A stretch of DNA of 64,000 bases from Chitinimonas viridis (GCF_030409555.1 NZ_JAUFPU010000002.1:62001-126000); one strand, 5' to 3'. Positions 41,696 through 51,856 are shown, numbered from the stretch's first letter. A program made the numbers and translations. Notes: generated by a model not told the origin, from the letters alone.

Positions 41696-43929
41696 GGTCG
41701 ATCTTCCTCGCGCAATGCCGGGTGACGAGCTTCGCGGGCGGCAATCAACGCCACCTTGCGCCGTTCATTCTTGGCAGCCCGGTTGATCAGGTCAGGCACA
41801 TCCAGTATCAGCGCCACCGCCCCGCTACCCAGGATGGTGGATCCCGCCAGGCCGCGTACGCCCCGGAACAACTGGCCCAGCGGCTTGATCACCGCCTGCA
41901 GCTCGCCTTCCAGATTGTCCACCACCAAGCCAGCACGCTGGCTGCCATACTGCACCACCACCACCGACTGCCGGGCCGGAGCAGGTGCATCCACCTCGAA
42001 CAACTCGCGCAAGGGCAGGTAGGGCAACACCTCGCCACGCAAATTGAGGTAATGCTGCCGACTGTTGCCCGTATCGGTAGGCAGGTCCAGGCATTCCAGC
42101 ACCATATCCAGCGGAATCACGAAACTTACCTGGCCCACACCCACGCGGAAGCCATCGATGATGGCCAGGGTCAGCGGTACGCGCAGCCTGACCACCGTCC
42201 CCTCTCCCGCCACCGAATCTATCTCGATATTGCCCTTCAGGGCTTCGATATTGCGCTTCACCACATCCATGCCTACACCCCGGCCCGACAGGTTGGTGAC
42301 GGTCTCTGCCGTGGAAAAGCCCGGCTCGAACACCAGTTGCAATACCTGCTGGTCATTCAAGACTTCGTCTGCCTGTATCAAGCCTCGCTCCACGGCACGG
42401 TTGCGTATCCGCTGCCTGTCCATGCCGCCGCCATCGTCGCCAACCTCGATCACCACGCTGCCGGACTCATGGTAGGCATTGAGCCAGACCGTGCCATAGT
42501 CGGCCTTGCCACGGATGCGGCGGGCATCCGAACCCTCTATGCCGTGGTCTATGGCATTGCGCACCAGATGCACAAGCGGGTCAGCCAGCTTGTCCACCAT
42601 GGATTTGTCGAGTTCGGTCTCCTCGCCTGCCAATTCCAGCTGGATATCCTTGCCCAGTTCGCGCGATGCATCGCGTACCACCCTGGGAAAGCGGCTGAAT
42701 ATCTCCCCCACGGGCACCATGCGCAGCGACAGGGCTTCGTCACGTATGCGCTCCACCAGCTCGCCCAGCGAGGCGATGGTCTCGATCAACGCGCTATCGG
42801 CACTGCGGCTGGCCGACAGCTGTGCCGCCGCGCCCGAGATCACCAGTTCCCCCACCAGGTCTATCAAGGCATCGAGCCGGGTCGCATCCACCCTGACGAC
42901 CCGGTGTTCGCGGGTTTTCTGGGCAGCATGCTCACGTTGTTTGTCCAGCGCGGCGGCCACCGCCTGCGGTGGCGCCAGGCGTTCTTCCACCAGCAGGGTG
43001 CCCAGGGGTCGGTGTTCACCGGCACCGGCATTCTCACGCTGTATGCCCAGTACCTCGTCCAGCTCCATCGGCGTCAGCGCGCCACCCCGCACCAGTATCT
43101 CGCCCAGGCGCGACATGCCCTCAGGCATATCCTTGATCAGCCGTATGTACTCCGCGATATGGGCATGCGGCGGCAAGATGCGCACTTTGCTGTCATCGCG
43201 GATGAATTCGAACACATTCTCAATGGTGAGCTTGTCTACATTGGGCGCCGCCTGAAACTCGATCTCGAAACCCAGATAACAGCTCTCCGGGTCCATGTCC
43301 TCAGGGTTGGGCAAGCCGTCATACAAGGTGGTGAGGTAGGCAATCCGCCCCAGTGATGCCAGATAGCGGATAAAGGAAATCGGGTCCATGCCATTGCGCA
43401 GCACATCGACGCCAAAACGCAGCGAGATATGCCAGTGGTCGCTGGACACCACATGGTCGCCGCCGCTCTCGACCTCCACCCTGGGCCCGGCATGCTCCTG
43501 CTGTACCACCATGGCAGCCGCCGCCGGCGCGGGCACTGCCTGCGCCGTGTCATCCAGGTAAGACTTGAGTTGCGCGCCCAAGGCACTGGATTCCGGTGCT
43601 GCCACACCACAGCGCACGGCATCCACCATGCCGCCGATATGGTCACGGCAGGTGAACAGCAGCTCAATCAGCGGGGTCGTGATGGCAAGCTCGCCCTCCC
43701 TGGCCTTGTCCAGCACGCTCTCGCACAGATGGGTAAAGGCAACGATCTCGTTCAGGCCAAACAGCCCGGCGGACCCCTTGATGGTGTGGGCAGCCCTGAA
43801 CATGGCATTGAGATGCTCGCCCCGCTCCGGGCCGGCGGCATTCTCCACCGCCAGCAGCGCCGCTTCCATGGCCGCCAGGAGCTCGTAGGATTCCTCGTAG
43901 AAAACCAGCTTGGCGGCTTCGAGGTTCAT
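41692..43929 (-). CDS. cheA: chemotaxis histidine kinase
   Basis: The 745-residue CheA has an N-terminal Hpt domain with phospho-His in [12 protein letters not shown] (His48), a long middle region with a second P2-like segment, dimerisation helices around [13 protein letters not shown], the ATPase domain with [21 protein letters not shown] and [10 protein letters not shown], and a C-terminal CheW-like domain. Single Hpt and the lack of extra receivers make it a conventional kinase. The start codon overlaps the last base of the STAS gene stop. It would phosphorylate the CheY-like and CheB receivers of the operon. Confidence 0.95.
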   Translation of the reverse strand: MNLEAAKLVFYEESYELLAAMEAALLAVENAAGPERGEHLNAMFRAAHTIKGSAGLFGLNEIVAFTHLCESVLDKAREGELAITTPLIELLFTCRDHIGGMVDAVRCGVAAPESSALGAQLKSYLDDTAQAVPAPAAAAMVVQQEHAGPRVEVESGGDHVVSSDHWHISLRFGVDVLRNGMDPISFIRYLASLGRIAYLTTLYDGLPNPEDMDPESCYLGFEIEFQAAPNVDKLTIENVFEFIRDDSKVRILPPHAHIAEYIRLIKDMPEGMSRLGEILVRGGALTPMELDEVLGIQRENAGAGEHRPLGTLLVEERLAPPQAVAAALDKQREHAAQKTREHRVVRVDATRLDALIDLVGELVISGAAAQLSASRSADSALIETIASLGELVERIRDEALSLRMVPVGEIFSRFPRVVRDASRELGKDIQLELAGEETELDKSMVDKLADPLVHLVRNAIDHGIEGSDARRIRGKADYGTVWLNAYHESGSVVIEVGDDGGGMDRQRIRNRAVERGLIQADEVLNDQQVLQLVFEPGFSTAETVTNLSGRGVGMDVVKRNIEALKGNIEIDSVAGEGTVVRLRVPLTLAIIDGFRVGVGQVSFVIPLDMVLECLDLPTDTGNSRQHYLNLRGEVLPYLPLRELFEVDAPAPARQSVVVVQYGSQRAGLVVDNLEGELQAVIKPLGQLFRGVRGLAGSTILGSGAVALILDVPDLINRAAKNERRKVALIAAREARHPALREEDRP

Positions 43930-44252
43930 CAGCCCGCTCCGCCTGCCAATACCACTGGGTCGCCAAACACGCCGGCCATATTGTAGAGATCGACCACCGC
44001 CAGCACCGCCTTGCTATGGCCATGGAAGAACAGCGGCTTCTCCTGCCTGGCCGCCTCACGCTTGAGCATCAGCAGCAGCTGTATGCCGGCGGTGTCCAGC
44101 TCGGCCACACCGGCCAGATCCACCTCCACTTCGCGCGCCAGGTTGAGTTCATCCATCAGCCTGCGCTTGGCCTCGCCCGCCTCGTAGATGGTCAGCGATC
44201 CATCAATGCGGAGTATGCAGCGCTCATGGTGATAGATGGAGGAGATCGCCAT
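43929..44252 (-). CDS. STAS-domain protein
   Basis: The 107-residue protein is a lone STAS domain (anti-sigma-factor-antagonist type) with the phosphosite loop AELDTAGIQLLLMLKREA, in which Thr replaces the usual Ser. In chemosensory operons such proteins sit between CheY and CheA; their role is not settled, but phospho-regulated partner switching is the family function. It is coupled to cheA by a TGATG-type overlap and follows the CheY-like gene by 14 bases. Confidence 0.85.
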   Translation of the reverse strand: MAISSIYHHERCILRIDGSLTIYEAGEAKRRLMDELNLAREVEVDLAGVAELDTAGIQLLLMLKREAARQEKPLFFHGHSKAVLAVVDLYNMAGVFGDPVVLAGGAG

Positions 44253-44266
44253 GGTGACATGGTCTT

Positions 44267-44650
44267 TCAGGGCAGTATCAGCTTGGATACGGCACGCAGC
44301 ATCTGCTCGGGCTGAAAGGGCTTGACCACCCAGGCCTTGGCGCCCGCCATCTGCCCCTCTATCTTCTTGTCCTCTTGCGCCTCGGTGGTCAGCATGATGA
44401 TGGGCGTGAAGCGATAGTCTGGCAGCTGCTTGACGGCCCGCACAAAGGCGATGCCGTCCATATTGGGCATGTTCACGTCGGAGATGATCAGATGTACCCG
44501 GCGACCATCGAGGCGCGCCAAGCCTTCCTTACCGTCTGCGGCCTCGATCACCTCGTAGCCCGCCTGCAGCAAAGCCAGATGCACCACCTGCCGGAGGCTG
44601 GTGGAATCATCCACTATCAGTACAGTCTTCTTGCTGTCAGCGGCGGCCAT
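44267..44650 (-). CDS. cheY: CheY-like response regulator
   Basis: The 127-residue receiver has acidic pocket VLIVDDSTSLRQ, phospho-acceptor Asp in LIISDVNMPNMDG (about residue 56), Thr in IMLTTEAQED and Lys in WVVKPFQPEQ. Start MAAADSKKTVL is chosen by family length. It is the first gene of the chemosensory operon and the likely output of CheA. Whether it targets the flagellar motor or another system cannot be read; the operon lacks cheZ and flagellar genes. Confidence 0.9.
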   Translation of the reverse strand: MAAADSKKTVLIVDDSTSLRQVVHLALLQAGYEVIEAADGKEGLARLDGRRVHLIISDVNMPNMDGIAFVRAVKQLPDYRFTPIIMLTTEAQEDKKIEGQMAGAKAWVVKPFQPEQMLRAVSKLILP

Positions 44651-44754
44651 GTAAGCAAACGTGGGATGGAGACTCAACCCATTGTAGTGCAGCGTTTGGC
44701 CTCCCTGCCAAGCTGCATTTCAAGCCAGGCGCCGCTTTTGCGCAAACCGCAGCA

Positions 44755-45102
44755 TCAGGGTGGCGTAGCCGGCGGCTGGCCGGCCGGTGGGGCCGGCACC
44801 ATCGCAGGCGTCTCGGGCCGGGCAGCCTCGCGCAAACGCTCCTGCAGGTTGCGCCAGCGCTCCAGCCGCTCGCGCCGCATCTCCAGCCGCTGTCGCAACA
44901 ATGCGGCCTCGGCCGGCGTCAGGTCACCCCGCTCCAGCGCCTCCCGTATGCGGGCCTGGCGATGCTGAAAGCGCTCATGCTCGCGCTCCATCCTGGGCTG
45001 GGCGTGATCACGCTCCGGCCTGGCGGGTGCAGGCGCATCCGGCCCAGCCCATGCCAAAGGCAGGGCCAGCAACAGGATGGCGAGATGGGCAGTGCGCGAC
45101 AT
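44755..45102 (-). CDS. small Arg/Glu-rich periplasmic protein (115 aa)
   Basis: The start MSRTAHLAILLL gives a signal peptide cleaved near LAWAG; a longer frame from 45174 lacks it. The mature part is a highly charged helix rich in Arg, Glu and Gln (REHERFQHRQARIREALERG, LRQRLEMRRERLERWRNLQE) with a Pro-rich end. It resembles Spy/CpxP-type helical periplasmic proteins only in composition. It is divergent from the OmpR/EnvZ pair and shares the 182-base promoter interval, so it could be a target or accessory of that system. Confidence 0.6.
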   Translation of the reverse strand: MSRTAHLAILLLALPLAWAGPDAPAPARPERDHAQPRMEREHERFQHRQARIREALERGDLTPAEAALLRQRLEMRRERLERWRNLQERLREAARPETPAMVPAPPAGQPPATPP

Positions 45103-45284
45103 GATGGTATATAGCAACAGGATGAAGTCGATAACTTGAGAATACGCCGCCTCAAACCCGGCGACGGAACCCAATTGTAAACGGGCTTGACCAGCATGCC
45201 TGCCGGTAAAGCTTTTTTACATCTGCCTGCGCTGGCATGACGTGCAATCGCTACACTGCGCTCATTACTCCAGACCCTGCCGCC

Positions 45285-46013
45285 ATGACCGCCTCCGCAC
45301 CCAAGAAAATCCTGCTGATAGACGACGACCCGCGCCTGCGGGAACTGGTGCAACGCTATCTCAACGAACAGGGTTTCTCGGTGGATGCCTTCGAGGATGC
45401 CAGCCGGCTGGAAGCGCGGCTGCAGCGCAACCGACCGCAATTGGTGCTACTGGACCTCATGATGCCGGGCGAGGATGGCCTGTCGGTCTGCCGGCGGCTG
45501 CGGGCCATGGGTGACAATATCCCCATCATCATGCTGACTGCGCGGGGGGACGATATCGACCGCATTATCGGCCTCGAGATGGGGGCAGACGACTACTTGC
45601 CCAAACCCTTCAATCCGCGTGAGCTGCTGGCCCGCATCAATGCCGTATTGCGGCGGCAAAAGGAGCCATCGGCACTGGCCGCGCCGCTGACCGAGGGCGA
45701 GCATTTCGACTTTGGCCCATTCCGCCTGGAGATCGCCAACCGCCGCCTGCTGCGCGAGGGTGTACCGCTGCCGCTGACCAATGCCGAGTTTGCCCTGCTG
45801 CGGGTGTTTGCCGGCCATCCGCGCGCCCCGCTATCGCGCGAACGGCTAATGGAGCTGGCCCGCGGCCGCGAACACGAGGCCTTTGACCGCAGCATCGATG
45901 TGCAGGTATCTCGGCTGCGCAAGCTGATTGAAGACAATTCGGGCGAGCCGCGCTACCTCCAAACGGTGTGGGGCTTTGGCTATGTCTTCGTGCCGGATGG
46001 CAGCGAACGCTGA
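45285..46013 (+). CDS. ompR: OmpR-family response regulator
   Basis: The 242-residue protein has a receiver domain (DDDPRLRELVQRYL, phospho-Asp in LVLLDLMMPGEDG about residue 55, Lys in LPKPFNPRELL) and an OmpR-type winged helix (about 135-235, LTNAEFALLRVFAGHP and FDRSIDVQVSRLRKLIED, VWGFGYVF). The start MTASAPKKILL is fixed by the family N-terminus. It overlaps the kinase gene by one base (TGATG). Assigned to OmpR by overall similarity and the EnvZ-like partner. Confidence 0.88.
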   Translation: MTASAPKKILLIDDDPRLRELVQRYLNEQGFSVDAFEDASRLEARLQRNRPQLVLLDLMMPGEDGLSVCRRLRAMGDNIPIIMLTARGDDIDRIIGLEMGADDYLPKPFNPRELLARINAVLRRQKEPSALAAPLTEGEHFDFGPFRLEIANRRLLREGVPLPLTNAEFALLRVFAGHPRAPLSRERLMELARGREHEAFDRSIDVQVSRLRKLIEDNSGEPRYLQTVWGFGYVFVPDGSER

Positions 46014-47335
46014 TGCGCTGGTCCCGGGTACTGCCGCAGACCATCTTCTGGCGCCTGACCTGGCTGACCGCCGGCGCACTGATCATCAGCGTCAGCTTTG
46101 TCATTGCCCTGTTCGCCTACCAGCGCCAGCAAATGGTGGCGGCAGCCATCACCGAACAGGTCAGCGAGGTGCTGGCAGACCTGGAAGACCAACTGGATGG
46201 TATGACGCCTGTCGAGCAGGCCGAGTGGCTGGCGGCCACCCGCCGCCCCTATACCCCCTACCTGATTGCCATCGACAACCCGGAAGTACGCAAAGCCGGC
46301 CCCCTGCTGTCGGCGCAGAGTCGCGAGGTTGCCGCCACCTTGCGGCGCAAGCTGGCGGGCGTCAGCGAAATACGTGAGGTGCGCCGGCCCAAGCGCCAGC
46401 TCTGGGTCAAGGTAGACATGCTGGGCCAGCCGCGCTGGCTGGTAGTGCCACTGGGCCGCTTCAAGATGGATGCCAGCTGGACCCTGGCTGCCAGCGCCGC
46501 CATGTTTGCCCTGGTGGCCCTCACCGTAGCGGCCCTGTTTGCCTGGCGCATCAATCGCCCGCTGCGTGAACTGCGGCAGGCGGCAGCCCAACTGGGACGG
46601 GGCGAGCAGCCTGCGCCCCTGCCGGAAACCGGCCCGCTGGAAGTCAAGGAACTGTCGGCCAGCTTCAATCGCATGCTGTCGGACCTGGACGCCAACGAGC
46701 GTGAGCGCGGCGTGATGCTGGCCGGGATATCGCATGATCTGCGCACCCCATTGGCCAGGCTGAAGCTGGGTGTGGAGATGATGCGCGACGACAGCCTGCA
46801 GGGCGGCATGCAGGAAGACATCGAAGATATCGAACGTATCCTCGGTCAGTTCATCGATTTTGCCCGTGGCAGCGGCAGCGAATCGCCCGTGGTCAGCGAC
46901 CCTGCCGACCTGGCGCGCAACCTGGTGGCCCGCTATCACCGCAGTGGCTGCGCCATAGAGCTGGATCTGGCCGACGAGCTCCCCCTGCTGGCACTGCGCC
47001 CGCTGGCGTTGAGCCGTGCCTTGAGCAATCTGATCGACAATGCCTGTCGCTACGGCAGTCCCCCCCTCAGCCTTTGCGTGGCCTATCACGATGCCCAGCT
47101 CTGCTTCAGCGTGCGCGACCATGGTCCTGGCATCCCCCCTCAGCAGCTGGAAATGGCCCTAAAGCCATTCCAGCGCCTGGACTGCGCTCGCCGTGCAGAC
47201 GGCGGCAGCGGCCTGGGCCTGGCCATAGTCGAGCGCATTGCGCGCCAGCACGGCGGACAGCTCAAGCTGAGCAATCATCCCGACGGCGGCCTGCTGGCCG
47301 AGCTGAGCCTGCCTGCTTGCCAACAGCAGACCTGA
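46013..47335 (+). CDS. envZ: EnvZ-like sensor histidine kinase
   Basis: The 440-residue protein has two membrane helices (about residues 18-38 and 160-180) flanking a periplasmic part of about 120 residues, then HAMP (INRPLRELRQAAAQLGRGE), the dimerisation/phospho-His region MLAGISHDLRTPLARLKLG and the ATPase domain (NLIDNACRYG, DHGPGIPPQQL, GGSGLGLAIVERI). It would sense an envelope or osmotic cue and phosphorylate the OmpR-type protein encoded just upstream. Confidence 0.9.
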   Translation: MRWSRVLPQTIFWRLTWLTAGALIISVSFVIALFAYQRQQMVAAAITEQVSEVLADLEDQLDGMTPVEQAEWLAATRRPYTPYLIAIDNPEVRKAGPLLSAQSREVAATLRRKLAGVSEIREVRRPKRQLWVKVDMLGQPRWLVVPLGRFKMDASWTLAASAAMFALVALTVAALFAWRINRPLRELRQAAAQLGRGEQPAPLPETGPLEVKELSASFNRMLSDLDANERERGVMLAGISHDLRTPLARLKLGVEMMRDDSLQGGMQEDIEDIERILGQFIDFARGSGSESPVVSDPADLARNLVARYHRSGCAIELDLADELPLLALRPLALSRALSNLIDNACRYGSPPLSLCVAYHDAQLCFSVRDHGPGIPPQQLEMALKPFQRLDCARRADGGSGLGLAIVERIARQHGGQLKLSNHPDGGLLAELSLPACQQQT

Positions 47336-47444
47336 GCGCCTGTTCCAATGAGCACCGCTAACAAAACCCTGCCAACGTTGTTATCTACAGCCCATCCCGG
47401 TTTGCGCTATATTCCCCGCACCCCAAACCCTGCGGGAGCCCTCC

Positions 47445-47978
47445 GTGAAGCTATTGAAGCGTTTCGTCTTTGTCGTGGCGGGGCTGGTCGCCTTGCTGCT
47501 GGTGATCGGCTTGCTATTGCCCAGCCATTTCGCCATCTCTCGCAGCCTGGTCATCAATGCACCGGCCGAACGCATCTTTCCCCACCTAGACAAGCCTCGA
47601 GCCTGGAAGAACTGGTCGGTCTGGAATCGGCGTGACCCGGCCATGCAGATTGATTACGCCGGGCCTGAACAGGGCGTGGATGCCGCCTGGCGCTGGCAAA
47701 GCGCAACCGAAGGCAATGGCAACATGACCTTTACCGCCGTAGATACCAACAAGCAGCTGACCTATCGGCTCAGTTTTCCTGACTTTGGCATGAGTTCCAC
47801 CGGCGTATTGAGGCTGGAGCCTGCCGGAACAGGCACCAAAGTCACCTGGACCAATGAGGGCGATATGGGCAATAACCCGGTCAATCGCTACTTCGGTCTG
47901 TTCATGGATCAGATGGTGGGCCCAGACTTCGAAGCCGGCCTCAGCAATCTCAAGGAAATCGTCGAGAAGCAGGGGTAA
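47445..47978 (+). CDS. SRPBCC-family protein with N-terminal membrane anchor
   Basis: The GTG start at 47445 with GGGAG upstream gives a 177-residue protein with one hydrophobic N-terminal helix (FVFVVAGLVALLLVIGLLL) and a START/Bet v1-like lipid-binding fold (ISRSLVINAPAERIFPHL, TYRLSFPDFGMSSTGVLRLE, KVTWTNEGDMGNNPVNRYF). Such proteins bind hydrophobic ligands; the ligand is unknown. It is preceded by the kinase gene and followed by an SDR gene. Confidence 0.82.
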   Translation: MKLLKRFVFVVAGLVALLLVIGLLLPSHFAISRSLVINAPAERIFPHLDKPRAWKNWSVWNRRDPAMQIDYAGPEQGVDAAWRWQSATEGNGNMTFTAVDTNKQLTYRLSFPDFGMSSTGVLRLEPAGTGTKVTWTNEGDMGNNPVNRYFGLFMDQMVGPDFEAGLSNLKEIVEKQG

Positions 47979-48090
47979 GCCCCCTGCCCTATCGGCGTAG
48001 CTCGCCGCGCCTGTACCCCGGCGCAGGCGTGCTGATGCCAAGGGCGAGGCCAGCGGCCTACGCCCTCCATACCCATAGGAGACAGTAGTA

Positions 48091-48858
48091 ATGCAGATCA
48101 AGGACAGTGTATTTCTGGTAACCGGCGGCGCGTCGGGACTGGGCGCCGCAGTGGTACGCATGGCAGTGGCAGGTGGCGGGCGTGCCGTCATCGTCGACCG
48201 CAATGAGGCTGCCGGCCTGGCGCTGGCCGAGGAACTGGGTGCCAACGCCCTGTTTGCCCGTGCCGATGTGGCCGACGAAGCCAGTTGCAGGGCCGCCGTC
48301 GCGCTGGCTGGCGAGCGCTTCGGCAAGCTGGATGTGCTGGTGAACTGTGCCGGCATCGTGCATGGCGAGAAGGTCGTCGGCAAGGAAGCCGCCCATGCCC
48401 TGGATAGCTTCAAGCGCGTGATAGACGTCAACCTGGTCGGCAGTTTCAACCTGTTGCGCCTGGCGGCAGAGGCCATGAGCAAGCAGCCGGCGCACAGCAG
48501 TGCCGAGCGCGGCGTCATTATCAATACCGCATCGGTTGCCGCCTTTGACGGCCAGATCGGCCAGTGCGCATACACCGCCTCCAAGGCCGGCATTGTGGGC
48601 CTAACCCTACCCGCCGCGCGCGAACTGGCCCGCTACGGCATACGCGTCATGACCATTGCACCCGGCATTTTCAAGACCCCCATGATGGCCAGCCTGCCAC
48701 AGGAAGTGCAGGACAGCCTGGGCGCTGGCGTGCCCTTCCCCTCGCGCATGGGCGAACCGGATGAATACGCCCAGTTGGTGGCCGCCATCGTGAGCAATCC
48801 CATGCTCAATGGCGAGGTGATACGGCTGGATGGCGCCCTGCGCATGCAGCCCAAGTAA
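48091..48858 (+). CDS. short-chain dehydrogenase/reductase (3-hydroxyacyl-CoA dehydrogenase type)
   Basis: The 255-residue SDR has the NAD motif [29 protein letters not shown], and the catalytic Ser ([14 protein letters not shown]) and YTASK. The pattern and length resemble type II 3-hydroxyacyl-CoA dehydrogenases (HSD17B10-like), which oxidise 3-hydroxyacyl-CoA in fatty-acid or branched-chain amino-acid breakdown. TAGGAGACAG lies before the ATG. The gene ends at a strong bidirectional terminator. Confidence 0.9.
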   Translation: MQIKDSVFLVTGGASGLGAAVVRMAVAGGGRAVIVDRNEAAGLALAEELGANALFARADVADEASCRAAVALAGERFGKLDVLVNCAGIVHGEKVVGKEAAHALDSFKRVIDVNLVGSFNLLRLAAEAMSKQPAHSSAERGVIINTASVAAFDGQIGQCAYTASKAGIVGLTLPAARELARYGIRVMTIAPGIFKTPMMASLPQEVQDSLGAGVPFPSRMGEPDEYAQLVAAIVSNPMLNGEVIRLDGALRMQPK

Positions 48859-48902
48859 GAGCCGCTACGCTGGATTTTGTTAGCCGCTCTAAGTAAACAC
48901 CC

Positions 48903-48934
48903 AAGCAAAACGCCCCTAGCGGGGCGTTTTGCTT
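48903..48934. terminator. bidirectional terminator
   Basis: AAGCAAAACGCCCC and GGGGCGTTTTGCTT form a 14-bp perfect stem with loop TAGC, with T-rich flanks on both strands, between the converging SDR and erpA genes. Confidence 0.9.
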
Positions 48935-48949
48935 GTCCTGCCGGCTTGA

Positions 48950-49300
48950 TCAGGCCGAGAAAGACGAGCCGCAGCCACAGGTGGACGAAGCATTCGGGTT
49001 CTTGATGGTGAACTGCGAACCTTCGATGCTTTCCACATAGTCGATTTCGGCACCGACCAGATACTGGTAGCTCATCGGATCAATCAACAGGGTCACGCCA
49101 TTCTTGGTGTAGGCCGAGTCGTCCTCATTGGCGATCTCGTCAAAAGTGAAGCCGTACTGGAAGCCCGAGCAACCGCCGCCTGTTACAAACACGCGCAGCT
49201 TCAGGTCGGGGTTGCCTTCTTCGGCAATCAGGTCGGCCACCTTGGCGGCAGCGTTGTCGGTAAAGACAAAGGGGGTGGCAATCTCTGCGGGTGCATTCAT
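48950..49300 (-). CDS. erpA: A-type Fe-S insertion protein
   Basis: The 116-residue protein is an A-type iron-sulfur carrier with the three conserved Cys in [12 protein letters not shown] (about residue 44) and [12 protein letters not shown] at the C-terminus. It delivers Fe-S clusters to apo-enzymes. The sequence [11 protein letters not shown] and the Cys-Gly-Cys tail are typical of ErpA. It lies beyond the argC-DUF6776-bactofilin block, a variant of the usual betaproteobacterial neighbourhood. Confidence 0.95.
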   Translation of the reverse strand: MNAPAEIATPFVFTDNAAAKVADLIAEEGNPDLKLRVFVTGGGCSGFQYGFTFDEIANEDDSAYTKNGVTLLIDPMSYQYLVGAEIDYVESIEGSQFTIKNPNASSTCGCGSSFSA

Positions 49301-49592
49301 GATGGTACTCCAGACGATTCAATTATTTAGCCGCGATTATCCGCGCTTCTGGCCCGCTTGTTAACCCTTGCTGCATCATGGTCTTAACTGCGTTGCCGTC
49401 ATGCTGGCACCCCAACCGCCAAGGCGCCGCCAGAAACGCCATCTCCTATCCATACCCGACACCGGCATATAAGCCGCATCGCCCATCAAGTATAGGCACC
49501 GGCAGGCAACAGCTGCCCACCTTGGTGGTACGGACAGTGACATTTCCGGGAGCACGGGCAAGCGTGCTCTCATCACACCCCATTAGATGGGG

Positions 49593-50009
49593 TCAATCCA
49601 GCACAGTTTCAACTGGCGAGGACAGCATGGCCACCGGCTGGTCCTTGCCTGCCAGATGTATCAACTGACCGGACACCACCGCCCCCGGGTGCATTTCCAA
49701 CGTCTGGTAGTAGACATCGCCCACCACCCGGCACTTGGACTGCAGCTCAAGATAGTGGGCGGCATAGATAGGCCCCTCTACCGTGCCGTTGAGCACCAGA
49801 TGCCCTACCCGCACCGTACCCTTGACCCTGGCCTTCTCGCTCACCACCAGGGTGCTTTGCTTGTCGTTGGCCGCAGCGGTCACATCGCCGTGCACTTCGC
49901 CATCTACCCGCAAGCCACCGGAGAATGTCATATTGCCGTCGATACGGGTCTCCAGGCCTATCAGGCTGTCGATACGGTTGGTGGCTTTCTGCTTGTTGTT
50001 ACCGAACAC
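49593..50009 (-). CDS. bactofilin
   Basis: The 138-residue protein has the bactofilin beta-helix core (SLIGLETRIDGNMTFSGGLR, VDGEVHGDVTA, VRVGHLVLNGTVEGPIYA, CRVVGDVYYQTLEMHPGAVV) flanked by short disordered ends. Bactofilins polymerise without nucleotides and organise envelope sites or chromosome ends. It directly follows the DUF6776 gene. Confidence 0.92.
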   Translation of the reverse strand: MFGNNKQKATNRIDSLIGLETRIDGNMTFSGGLRVDGEVHGDVTAAANDKQSTLVVSEKARVKGTVRVGHLVLNGTVEGPIYAAHYLELQSKCRVVGDVYYQTLEMHPGAVVSGQLIHLAGKDQPVAMLSSPVETVLD

Positions 50010-50013
50010 GGCT

Positions 50014-50736
50014 CTATCCTTTCACATCATAGCTGCGAGAGAGTTTGACGCGGCTGTCACCCACCGCGTACACACGCATTTCCACCTGCTTGAGCTTGGC
50101 ATCGACCCCGAGGTCGGTTTCCTTCTCCAGCCGGGTATAGCGCGAAACATTCAATGGTATACGGCGCTCAGGCCAGGTCATGGTAACGCGCCGGCCGGCG
50201 CGCTCCACCACCAGTTGAAAATCCACCTCACCCTTGAAGGGCTCCTGGCTGGATTGGCCCTGTACCAAGATGGCCCGCAGGCGGTACTGTCCCGGTGTCA
50301 GCGCCTCTACCCTGAGCTGATCTATGGCCAGCGCCGGGGCGCGGTCTGTCTTGGTCAAAAGCGATTCGTAGAAAGCGATCTGCTCACGCAGCCCGCTATT
50401 GTCATTCTGCAACTGGCCCAACTGGCGCGACAAGGTCTCGCGCGTCGCCATTTCCAACCGCAGTTGCTGCTCCAGCGTCATCAGCTTTTGCCGATTGGCC
50501 TGCAGCTCGGCCTGCAAGCGGCCGCTTTGCTGCGACGCGCCTTGCACCGCCAGCAAGGCACTGGGGTCGCGGCGCCCCTCCTGCTCGCCATAGCGATACA
50601 CAGCAATTCCCATGCCCGCCAACATGCAGACCAGCACAATAGCCAGGCCGAACTGGGCATACCAGGGTAAATGCCGCTTGACGGCCAATTTGGCGGTAGC
50701 CAGATGGTTACCGCGACGTTTCCAGCGCCCTATCAT
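50014..50736 (-). CDS. DUF6776 membrane-anchored protein
   Basis: The 240-residue protein has one membrane helix (about residues 28-48), a coiled coil (about 65-125, rich in Leu, Gln and Glu) and a C-terminal beta-rich domain. It matches the DUF6776 family found next to bactofilin genes in betaproteobacteria. It may tether the bactofilin to the membrane, but that is inference from gene order (4 bases apart). Function unknown. Confidence 0.75.
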   Translation of the reverse strand: MIGRWKRRGNHLATAKLAVKRHLPWYAQFGLAIVLVCMLAGMGIAVYRYGEQEGRRDPSALLAVQGASQQSGRLQAELQANRQKLMTLEQQLRLEMATRETLSRQLGQLQNDNSGLREQIAFYESLLTKTDRAPALAIDQLRVEALTPGQYRLRAILVQGQSSQEPFKGEVDFQLVVERAGRRVTMTWPERRIPLNVSRYTRLEKETDLGVDAKLKQVEMRVYAVGDSRVKLSRSYDVKG

Positions 50737-50744
50737 GCTACGGC

Positions 50745-51773
50745 CTAGGGTAGCAAGGGGACGACATCAAGCCCCTGACCTTCGGGCAAACCGAACATCA
50801 GGTTCATATTCTGTACTGCCTGGCCGGCAGCTCCCTTGACCAGGTTATCGATCACAGACAACACGACGACCGTATCGCCGCCCTGGGGACGATAGACCGC
50901 CATGCGGCAGGTGTTGGCGCCACGCACCGAGCGGGTTTCCGGCGTACTGCCGGCCGGCATCACATCGACAAAACGCTCGCCGGCATAGCGCTGCTGGTAC
51001 AGCGCCTGCACATCGATATCGCGGGTCAGGCGTGCATATAGGGTGGCATGTATGCCCCGTATCATGGGCGTCAGATGGGGTACGAAAGTCAGGCCCACCG
51101 GGCCGCCTGCGGCACGCGCCAAGCCCTGTTTGATTTCAGGCAGATGGCGATGGCCACCTACGCCATAGGCCTTGAAGTTATCGCCGGCCTCGCACATCAG
51201 CGTGTGCACCTCGGCCTTGCGGCCTGCGCCGGAAACACCCGACTTGCTGTCGGCAATCAGGCTGGTCACATCCACCGCGCCCGCTTCGATCAGGGGCAGG
51301 AACCCCAGTTGCACCGCCGTGGGATAGCAACCCGGATTGGCCACCAGGCGCGCCTGGCGTATCTGCTCGCGGTTGATCTCGGGCAAGCCATAAACGGCTT
51401 CACCCACCAAGGCTGGCGACGCATGGCTCATGCCATACCATTTTTCCCACTCGGCCACGTCCTTGATGCGGAAATCCGCTGCCAGGTCGATGACCTTGAC
51501 GCCAGCGGCCAGCAAGGCCTCTGCCTCCCCCATGGCGATGCCGTTGGGCGTCGCGAAGAAGACCACATCGCACTGGTCCAGGCTGGCATCGGCAGGTGTG
51601 GAGAAAGCGATATCTACATGGCCGCGCAGGCTGGGATACATCTCAGCCACCGGCATGCCGGCTTCCTTGCGCGACGTGATCGCCTGCAATTGCACACCGT
51701 CATGACGGGCCAACAGCCGCATCAACTCTACACCGGTGTAGCCTGTCCCACCCACTATGCCCACTTTGATCAT
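50745..51773 (-). CDS. argC: N-acetyl-gamma-glutamyl-phosphate reductase
   Basis: The 342-residue enzyme reduces N-acetylglutamyl phosphate to the semialdehyde in arginine synthesis. The NADP motif [16 protein letters not shown], catalytic Cys in [16 protein letters not shown] (about residue 150), and the His-containing [11 protein letters not shown] and [14 protein letters not shown] motifs are visible. Start MIKVGIVGG fits the family. It sits between the ribosomal rplM-rpsI pair and the bactofilin block. Confidence 0.96.
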   Translation of the reverse strand: MIKVGIVGGTGYTGVELMRLLARHDGVQLQAITSRKEAGMPVAEMYPSLRGHVDIAFSTPADASLDQCDVVFFATPNGIAMGEAEALLAAGVKVIDLAADFRIKDVAEWEKWYGMSHASPALVGEAVYGLPEINREQIRQARLVANPGCYPTAVQLGFLPLIEAGAVDVTSLIADSKSGVSGAGRKAEVHTLMCEAGDNFKAYGVGGHRHLPEIKQGLARAAGGPVGLTFVPHLTPMIRGIHATLYARLTRDIDVQALYQQRYAGERFVDVMPAGSTPETRSVRGANTCRMAVYRPQGGDTVVVLSVIDNLVKGAAGQAVQNMNLMFGLPEGQGLDVVPLLP

Positions 51774-51856
51774 GCTTGTATCCAATGCCACTTAGAAACC
51801 AGGGAAGCGCGATCATACAACGATTCCGCAATATGCCGGATAGATACGATAGCCAA

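Noticed and set aside
41722-43356. 544-codon open frame antisense to cheA
   Set aside because: Antisense shadow of a conserved gene with His/Gln-rich shadow composition.
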